Origin: an uncultured Rhodanobacter sp.
GTDB lineage: Bacteria; Pseudomonadota; Gammaproteobacteria; Xanthomonadales; Rhodanobacteraceae
DNA: 14,062 nucleotides
Direction of reading: 5' to 3'
NCBI GenBank assembly: GCA_903827735.1
Contig: CAIKJM010000494.1
Location: forward strand, 1 to 14,062
In this document: positions 9,601-14,062 of the stretch, one piece after another
Numbering within the stretch: position 1 is the stretch's first letter
How the letters are laid out: every line of letters starts with the position of its first letter
Translations under genes and position numbers: made by a program
Notes under the pieces: model-generated
What the model was told of the DNA's origin: nothing
Seen by the model: only the letters and a program-made list of their open reading frames with translations
The model's database searches: none

Positions 9601-9731
9601 CCAAAGGTCTCGCCTGGCACAACCGTCACGACAAGTGTCGGCTTGCTGATCGCACCATGGTTCCGGAAGGTCCGGTTCCAATTGTGTTGATGCGAACGCC
9701 TCTGGGTACGAGGCTGGCTACTCCCCAATGA
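9601..9731 (-). ncRNA. yybP-ykoY-family (manganese) riboswitch aptamer candidate
   Basis: Read on the - strand, the conserved landmarks of this family appear in order. GGGGAGUAGC is at 9726-9717. A P2 hairpin GCCUC/GAGGC with a 7-nt loop spans 9714-9698. GCAUCAACAC is at 9693-9684. A closing helix CACAA/UUGUG pairs 9686-9682 with 9622-9618, and GGCGAGACC is at 9614-9606. These match the GGGGAGUAGC ... GACAUAC/GUAUGU ... AGCAAGACC layout I remember from the L. lactis Mn2+ riboswitch structure. The distal arm is long and holds a CCGGA/UCCGG hairpin. The outermost P1 helix is weak (U-U mismatches), the main reservation. The family binds Mn2+ and turns on Mn2+ exporters; here it precedes a cation antiporter in the correct orientation. 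Confidence 0.82.
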
Positions 9732-9741
9732 CAAGGCCGCG

Positions 9742-9770
9742 ATGCTAACGACAGCGGACGCAAATCGCAA
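9742..9770 (-). promoter_or_regulatory. Sigma-70-type promoter for the riboswitch-antiporter transcript
   Basis: On the - strand, TTGCGA (9770-9765) and TAGCAT (9747-9742) have a 17-bp spacer; each matches consensus at 4/6. The expected start, around 9735, falls just before the GGGGAGUAGC element, as expected if the aptamer begins the transcript. It would separate antiporter expression from dapB, whose stop is at 9816. Confidence 0.5.
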
Positions 9771-9815
9771 GGAATTACTAGCCAACCCTTTTGTCGGATG
9801 CAGCCGTCTATGCAC

Positions 9816-10616
9816 TCAACGCGGCGTGGCGATGACGTCCTCAAGCCGCCACAGACCAGCGGCACGACCGCGCAACCACAGTGCCGCCTGCAATGCGCCC
9901 CGCGCAAAAATCGAGCGCTCGGTGGCCCGATGCGATAGCTCCAGCCGCTCGCCCTGCCCGATCACCATCGCCGTATGCTCGCCAACGATATCGCCGCCGC
10001 GCACCACGGCAAAGCCGATCGAGCCATCGACGCGTTCGCCGGTACGGCCTTCGCGCGAATAGACGGCTGCGGCATCCAGCGTCGTCTCGCGCGACGCAGC
10101 AGCCGCATGGCCCAAGGCGAGTGCCGTTCCCGAGGGCGCGTCCTGCTTGCGGCTGTGATGGGCTTCCACAATCTCGATATCCCACGCCGGCAGGCTCGCC
10201 GCCGCTTCGCGCAGCAGATGAGTCAGCACGGCAACGCCCAGGCTGAAATTGGCCGCCCGCAGGAGGGCGATGCTTTGCGTCGATTTCCGCAGGCGCGCTT
10301 CCAGTGACGAATCCATACCGGTGGTGCCGGTAACCAGCGGCGTGCCGGTGGCGAGGCAGTAGTCGAGCGTCGCGCTCAGACCCTGTGGACCGCTGAAATC
10401 AATGACGACATCGAGGGTTGGAGCATTCGCCCAATCCTGCGCATAACGCAAAGATCGTGTTGCATCGGGGAAAACCGCTTGTCCCGCGTGAGCGGATCTG
10501 GATGACACCACCGCGTGGACCAGCTCGAATCGCTTGTCACTCTCAAGCAGTCCGCGCAGGGCGGCACCCATGCGGCCGGACGCACCGCTGATACCCAGGC
10601 GGAGAGATTGAGTCAT
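9816..10616 (-). CDS. dapB: 4-hydroxy-tetrahydrodipicolinate reductase
   Basis: 266 residues (E. coli 273). It reduces hydroxytetrahydrodipicolinate with NAD(P)H in the diaminopimelate/lysine pathway, supplying cell wall and protein synthesis. The N-terminal Rossmann fold (about 1-130) opens with GISGASGRMG, followed by VIDFSGP and TGTTGM. The C-terminal catalytic domain contains VEAHHSRKQDAPSGTAL, with the catalytic His and Lys, and VVRGGDIVGEHTAM. I chose MTQSLRLGISG at 10616: AAGGGAG lies 7 nt upstream (10624-10630), and starts further up are not conserved. It lies 104 nt downstream of dnaJ on the same strand, with no convincing terminator or promoter in between, so it may be partly cotranscribed with dnaJ. 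Confidence 0.97.
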   Translation of the reverse strand: MTQSLRLGISGASGRMGAALRGLLESDKRFELVHAVVSSRSAHAGQAVFPDATRSLRYAQDWANAPTLDVVIDFSGPQGLSATLDYCLATGTPLVTGTTGMDSSLEARLRKSTQSIALLRAANFSLGVAVLTHLLREAAASLPAWDIEIVEAHHSRKQDAPSGTALALGHAAAASRETTLDAAAVYSREGRTGERVDGSIGFAVVRGGDIVGEHTAMVIGQGERLELSHRATERSIFARGALQAALWLRGRAAGLWRLEDVIATPR

Positions 10617-10720
10617 CGGCGCGCTCCCTTTCATATAGTTGGCCATCCATGCTAGCGCGAGCGGCACAGCCGGTGGGAATCACCTGGCGGCCGCTTGCCA
10701 CGCCTCAGCGGAGAGAGCAG

Positions 10721-11842
10721 TTAGGCGGTGACCCGCGACCAGAATTCTTTGACGCCGTCGATCCAGCCCTTGGCGCGCGGCGTGTGCCGATCGCCGTCGC
10801 TTTCTTCGAAGGTGGCCTCAAGCGCCTCGAACAGCTCACGCTGCGCCTTGGTCAAGCGCACCGGCGTCTCCACGACCACGCGGCAGATGAGGTCGCCGTG
10901 CCGCGTGCTGCGCACCGACTTGACGCCGCGCCCGCGCAAGCGAAACTGCGTACCGGTTTGCGTCTCGGCCGGAATGCTGATCGGCACCTCACCTTCCAGC
11001 GTCGGTACCGGCAGCTCCACGCCCAAGGCCGCCTGCGTGAATCGGATCGGCAGCTCGCAGTACAAATCGTTACCTTCACGCTGGAAGATCGCGTGCTCGC
11101 GCACGCGTACCTCTACGTAAAGGTCACCGGCCGGCGTGCCGCCGGGGCCCGCTTCACCCTGCCCGCTCAGGCGGATGCGGTCGCCGTTGTCGACGCCCGC
11201 TGGGATCTGCACGGAAAGCGTGCGCGACTCTTCGATGCGGCCTTCGCCATGGCATTTCTTGCACGGCTTTTCGATCGCCTTGCCGGTGCCGCCGCAGTGC
11301 GGACACGCCTGTTGCACCGAAAAGATGCCGTTCTGCATGCGCACCTGGCCGTGACCGCGGCAGGTTTTGCACTGCACGACCTTGCCGTCTTCCGAGCCGC
11401 TGCCGTTGCAGTGGTGGCAGTTGACCTGTGTCGGCACGTCGATTTGCCGGCTGACGCCGAAAACGGCTTCCTCCAGATCGAGCTCGATGATGTAGCGAAG
11501 ATCCGCGCCGCGACGCTGACGGCCACCGCTGTTGCGACCGAAAATGTCGCCGAAAATGTCACCGAAGATATCGCCCACGTCGCCGAAGCCGGCCCCGCCG
11601 CGCCCGCCGGCACCTTGCTCAAGTCCGGCGTGGCCGTACTGGTCGTAGATCGCGCGTTTCTGTGGGTCGCACAGCACTTCGTAGGCCTCCTTGGCCTCCT
11701 TGAATTTTTCCTGGGCGCCCGGGTCATCCGGATTACGGTCCGGGTGATACTTCATCGCCAGCCGGCGGAAGGACTTCTTCAGCTCGACTTCGGTGACGCT
11801 GCGCTCGACGCTCAGCACTTCGTAGTAATCACGCTTGCTCAT
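10721..11842 (-). CDS. dnaJ: Chaperone protein DnaJ (Hsp40)
   Basis: 373 residues, a full-length type I Hsp40 that delivers unfolded clients to DnaK and stimulates its ATPase. The J domain (1-70) has the H33-P34-D35 tripeptide. The Gly/Phe region (about 71-112) includes a GDIFGDIFGDIFG triplication. The zinc-finger domain (about 142-201) has four C-x2-C-x-G-x-G repeats: C142/C145, C158/C161, C180/C183 and C194/C197. The client-binding C-terminal beta domains follow (about 205-373). The ATG at 11842 gives the standard MSKRDYYEVL N-terminus, though the Shine-Dalgarno is weak. It lies 177 nt after dnaK on the same strand, with a large stem-loop in between. Confidence 0.98.
   Translation of the reverse strand: MSKRDYYEVLSVERSVTEVELKKSFRRLAMKYHPDRNPDDPGAQEKFKEAKEAYEVLCDPQKRAIYDQYGHAGLEQGAGGRGGAGFGDVGDIFGDIFGDIFGRNSGGRQRRGADLRYIIELDLEEAVFGVSRQIDVPTQVNCHHCNGSGSEDGKVVQCKTCRGHGQVRMQNGIFSVQQACPHCGGTGKAIEKPCKKCHGEGRIEESRTLSVQIPAGVDNGDRIRLSGQGEAGPGGTPAGDLYVEVRVREHAIFQREGNDLYCELPIRFTQAALGVELPVPTLEGEVPISIPAETQTGTQFRLRGRGVKSVRSTRHGDLICRVVVETPVRLTKAQRELFEALEATFEESDGDRHTPRAKGWIDGVKEFWSRVTA
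11538..11573 (-). repeat. Triple 12-bp tandem repeat inside dnaJ
   Basis: Three 12-bp units (11538-11549, 11550-11561, 11562-11573), the first two differing at one base, encode the GDIF-GDIF-GDIF run in the Gly/Phe-rich linker of DnaJ. The reading frame is kept. The repeat is a likely site of slippage length variation. Confidence 0.8.
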
Positions 11843-11926
11843 TCATGCATCCACACTGCTTGCCGCTTGCCGGTTAAAGATCGAGCGATACTGCTCCAGA
11901 TCCTCGTGTCATCAACGCCTTGCCCC

Positions 11927-11974
11927 TCAACACGAAGCCCGCGACGGGATGATCCCGGCACGGGCTGGTGTTGA
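11927..11974 (-). other. Long compound stem-loop between dnaK and dnaJ
   Basis: Nested perfect arms: TCAACAC/GTGTTGA (11927-11933 with 11968-11974), AGCCCG/CGGGCT (11936-11941 with 11961-11966) and CGGGAT/ATCCCG (11945-11950 with 11952-11957; the tip opens to a realistic loop). About 17 pairs form with small internal loops. No U-run follows on either strand. It may tune the dnaK:dnaJ ratio by partial termination or RNA processing; the role is inferred. Confidence 0.6.
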
Positions 11975-12019
11975 CGACCCTGCCGCATCTTTTGGTGATG
12001 GACGGCTGCCGATTATTTC

Positions 12020-13939
12020 TTATTTCTTCTCGTCTTTCACTTCGGTGAACTCGGCATCGACCACGTCGTCCGGCTGAGCCGAGCCGCCCGGCGCCGACTG
12101 CGAACCGGCATCGGCGTTACCGCCGGCCTGAGCTGCGGCCTGCAGCGCCTGAGCCGCCTGCTCCAGCTTCTCGACCTTGGCGTCGATCGCAGCCTTGTCC
12201 TCGCCATCCTTGACCTTTTCCAGATCGGACAATGCGCCTTCGATCGTGCTGAGCTGATCGGCCGGAATCTTGCCGCCGTGCTCTTTCAGCGCGGTGCGGG
12301 TCGAGTGGACCAGCTGATCGGCCTTGTTGCGGGTAGCAACCAGCTCGTGGAAGCGCTTGTCCTCTTCCTTGTTCGCCTCAGCGTCAGCGACCATGCGCTG
12401 GATCTCGTCCTCGGACAGACCCGAGCCGGCCTTGATCTCGATCTTCTGTTCTTTGCCGGTCTTCTTGTCCTTGGCCGATACGTGCAGGATGCCGTTGGCG
12501 TCGATATCGAAGGTGACCTCGATCTGCGGCATGCCGCGCGGCGCTGCTTCGATACCGGACAGGTCGAACTTGCCAAGCGACTTGTTGGCGCTAGCGCGCT
12601 CACGCTCGCCCTGCAGTACGTGCACGGTCACGGCGGTCTGGTTGTCGTCGGCCGTGGAGAACGTCTGCGCGGCCTTGGTCGGCACCGTGGTGTTCTTCTC
12701 GATCAGCTTGGTCATCACGCCGCCCATCGTCTCGATGCCGAGCGACAGCGGGGTCACGTCGAGCAGCAGCACGTCTTTGACCGTACCGCCCAGCACGCCG
12801 CCCTGGATCGCGGCGCCGACAGCGACGGCCTCGTCCGGGTTGACGTCCTTGCGCGGGTCCTTGCCGAAGAACTCCTTCACCGACTCCTGCACTTTCGGCA
12901 TGCGCGTCTGACCACCGACGAGGATGACCTCGTTGATGTCCGACACGCGCAGACCGGCGTCATTCAGAGCGGTGCGGCACGGATCGATGGTGCGCTTGAT
13001 CAGTTCTTCGACCAGCGACTCCAGCTTGGCGCGGGTCAGCTTGATGTTGAGATGCTTCGGACCGGACGCATCGGCCGTGACGTACGGCAGATTGACGTCG
13101 GTCTGATGGTTGGACGACAGCTCGATCTTGGCGCGCTCGGCGGCATCCTTCAGACGCTGCAGGGCGAGCGGATCCTTGCGCAGGTCGATGCCCTGCTCCT
13201 TGTTGAACTCGTCGACGAGGTAATCGATGACGCGCATATCGAAATCTTCGCCGCCGAGGAAGGTGTCGCCGTTGGTGGCCAGCACTTCGAACTGCTTCTC
13301 GCCGTCGACTTCGGCGATCTCGATGATCGACACGTCGAACGTGCCGCCGCCGAGGTCGTAAACCACAATCTTGCGGTCACCGCCCTTCTTGTCCATGCCA
13401 TAGGCGAGCGCGGCCGCCGTAGGCTCATTGATGATGCGCTTGACGTCGAGGCCGGCGATCTTGCCGGCGTCTTTGGTCGCCTGGCGTTGGCTGTCGTTGA
13501 AGTAGGCCGGCACGGTGATCACGGCTTCGGTGACGGACTCGCCCAGATAATCCTCGGCAGTCTTCTTCATCTTCATCAGCACTTTCGCCGCGATCTCCTG
13601 CGGCGCCATCTTTTTGCCGTCAGAGGTCTGCACCCACGCGTCGCCGTTGTCGTGCGCCACGATGGCATAGGGAACAATGTTCAGATCTTTCTGGACTTCC
13701 GCGTCAGCAAACTTGCGGCCGATCAGGCGCTTTACCGCGTAGAAGGTGTTCTTGGGGTTGGTGACGCTCTGGCGCTTGGCCGAGGCGCCCACCAGCACTT
13801 CGCCGTCCTTGTTGAAGGCGACGATGGAGGGCGTGGTGCGATCGCCTTCCGAGTTTTCGATGACCTTGGCCGTGCCGCCTTCCATGACGGAGACGCACGA
13901 GTTGGTGGTGCCCAAGTCGATACCAATGATCTTGCCCAT
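12020..13939 (-). CDS. dnaK: Chaperone protein DnaK (Hsp70)
   Basis: 639 residues (E. coli 638). ATP-driven cytoplasmic chaperone working with DnaJ and GrpE. The nucleotide-binding domain (about 1-385) carries the phosphate-1 loop IGIDLGTTNSCV, phosphate-2 YDLGGGTFDVSI, and NGDTFLGGEDFD with the autophosphorylated Thr. The interdomain linker VLLLDVTPLSLGIE leads to the beta-sandwich substrate domain (about 393-505) and the helical lid. The tail is Gly/Ala-rich and ends DVVDAEFTEVKDEKK, the usual bacterial C-terminal motif. The ATG at 13939 is preceded by GGAG (13951-13948) with 8 nt spacing. A sigma-32-like promoter lies upstream. Only 123 nt of upstream sequence are in the window, so I cannot say whether grpE lies beyond. 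Confidence 0.99.
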   Translation of the reverse strand: MGKIIGIDLGTTNSCVSVMEGGTAKVIENSEGDRTTPSIVAFNKDGEVLVGASAKRQSVTNPKNTFYAVKRLIGRKFADAEVQKDLNIVPYAIVAHDNGDAWVQTSDGKKMAPQEIAAKVLMKMKKTAEDYLGESVTEAVITVPAYFNDSQRQATKDAGKIAGLDVKRIINEPTAAALAYGMDKKGGDRKIVVYDLGGGTFDVSIIEIAEVDGEKQFEVLATNGDTFLGGEDFDMRVIDYLVDEFNKEQGIDLRKDPLALQRLKDAAERAKIELSSNHQTDVNLPYVTADASGPKHLNIKLTRAKLESLVEELIKRTIDPCRTALNDAGLRVSDINEVILVGGQTRMPKVQESVKEFFGKDPRKDVNPDEAVAVGAAIQGGVLGGTVKDVLLLDVTPLSLGIETMGGVMTKLIEKNTTVPTKAAQTFSTADDNQTAVTVHVLQGERERASANKSLGKFDLSGIEAAPRGMPQIEVTFDIDANGILHVSAKDKKTGKEQKIEIKAGSGLSEDEIQRMVADAEANKEEDKRFHELVATRNKADQLVHSTRTALKEHGGKIPADQLSTIEGALSDLEKVKDGEDKAAIDAKVEKLEQAAQALQAAAQAGGNADAGSQSAPGGSAQPDDVVDAEFTEVKDEKK

Positions 13940-13964
13940 GTCTACTACTCCGATATTTTTACTA

Positions 13965-13981
13965 GCGGCCCCCGCGGCCGC
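13965..13981 (-). other. GC-rich hairpin in the dnaK 5' leader
   Basis: GCGGCC (13965-13970) and GGCCGC (13976-13981) are perfect 6-bp arms around a 5-nt loop, 13-14 nt before the GGAG ribosome-binding site on the - strand. If the sigma-32-like promoter is used, the hairpin is in the mRNA leader. It does not itself sequester the ribosome-binding site, so a thermosensor role is not shown. Confidence 0.4.
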
Positions 13982-13992
13982 GACTGGTTATC

Positions 13993-14021
13993 AGGTGGGG
14001 GTGTGGCCCGGCGATTCAATG
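13993..14021 (-). promoter_or_regulatory. Sigma-32 (heat-shock) promoter candidate for dnaK
   Basis: On the - strand, CATTGAA (14021-14015) and CCCCCACCT (14001-13993) are separated by 13 bp, resembling the RpoH pattern CTTGAA-N13-17-CCCCAT-T. The predicted start lies about 45-50 nt before the dnaK ATG. The match is good at the TTGAA and CCCC cores and imperfect elsewhere. Confidence 0.55.
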
Positions 14022-14062
14022 CCAGCAACGCCCTCAATGCGATTTCGATCCATTTGCCGGCG

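Noticed and set aside
9523..9681. N-terminal extension of the antiporter from an ATG at 9681
   Set aside because: The extension (Cys/Asp/Arg-rich, no membrane segment) would be translated through the riboswitch core, and CaCA proteins begin at or near the first transmembrane helix.
10649..11974. 441-residue open frame on the + strand
   Set aside because: Antisense to dnaJ and the dnaK-dnaJ gap; compositional shadow with no recognisable domain.
13994..14062. Possible end of grpE on the - strand at the window edge
   Set aside because: The one frame that runs in from the edge to a stop near 13991 does not resemble the GrpE C-terminus, and the overlap with the promoter-like elements argues against coding.

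Overview
The window looks like core chromosome of a GC-rich gammaproteobacterium, most likely Xanthomonadales (Rhodanobacteraceae/Dyella-Rhodanobacter type). I infer this from the L36 sequence, the FadH and GreA sequences, and a dnaK-dnaJ-dapB ... carA-carB-greA gene order. I know that order from pseudomonads and xanthomonads. The assignment comes from reading the sequence, not from a database search. Nothing suggests a plasmid, phage, IS element or CRISPR array.

Layout. Bases 1-1290 hold the 3' two thirds of fadH (2,4-dienoyl-CoA reductase), cut by the window edge. A 247-bp gap follows, with two strong stem-loops and an AT-rich promoter-like region. Next are a LysR-type regulator (1538-2452) and a small GTG-started gene for ribosomal protein L36 (2513-2638) with its own promoter and a bidirectional terminator. 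All of these are on the + strand. Converging on them, on the - strand, is the carA-carB-greA operon (7584 to 2755), tightly packed with a 1-nt gap and an ATGA overlap. A good sigma-70 promoter lies about 85-95 nt upstream of carA. Divergent from carA is a 2OG-Fe(II) oxygenase (7796-8491, +).

Further along the - strand are a CaCA-type cation antiporter (9522-8518), dapB (10616-9816), dnaJ (11842-10721) and dnaK (13939-12020). A sigma-32-like promoter precedes dnaK. DnaK and DnaJ form the Hsp70 system, DapB serves lysine/diaminopimelate synthesis, CarA and CarB make carbamoyl phosphate for pyrimidines and arginine, and GreA rescues backtracked RNA polymerase.

The most interesting point is the 293-bp gap between dapB and the antiporter. 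On the - strand it carries the sequence hallmarks of a yybP-ykoY (Mn2+-sensing) riboswitch: GGGGAGUAGC, a P2 hairpin, GCAUCAACAC, a closing helix and GGCGAGACC. A sigma-70-like promoter sits just upstream. Downstream are two interlocking perfect inverted repeats and a second copy of the GCCAGGCGAG segment, which could form the expression switch. This suggests the antiporter is a manganese-controlled exporter inserted, with the oxygenase, into an otherwise conserved housekeeping block.
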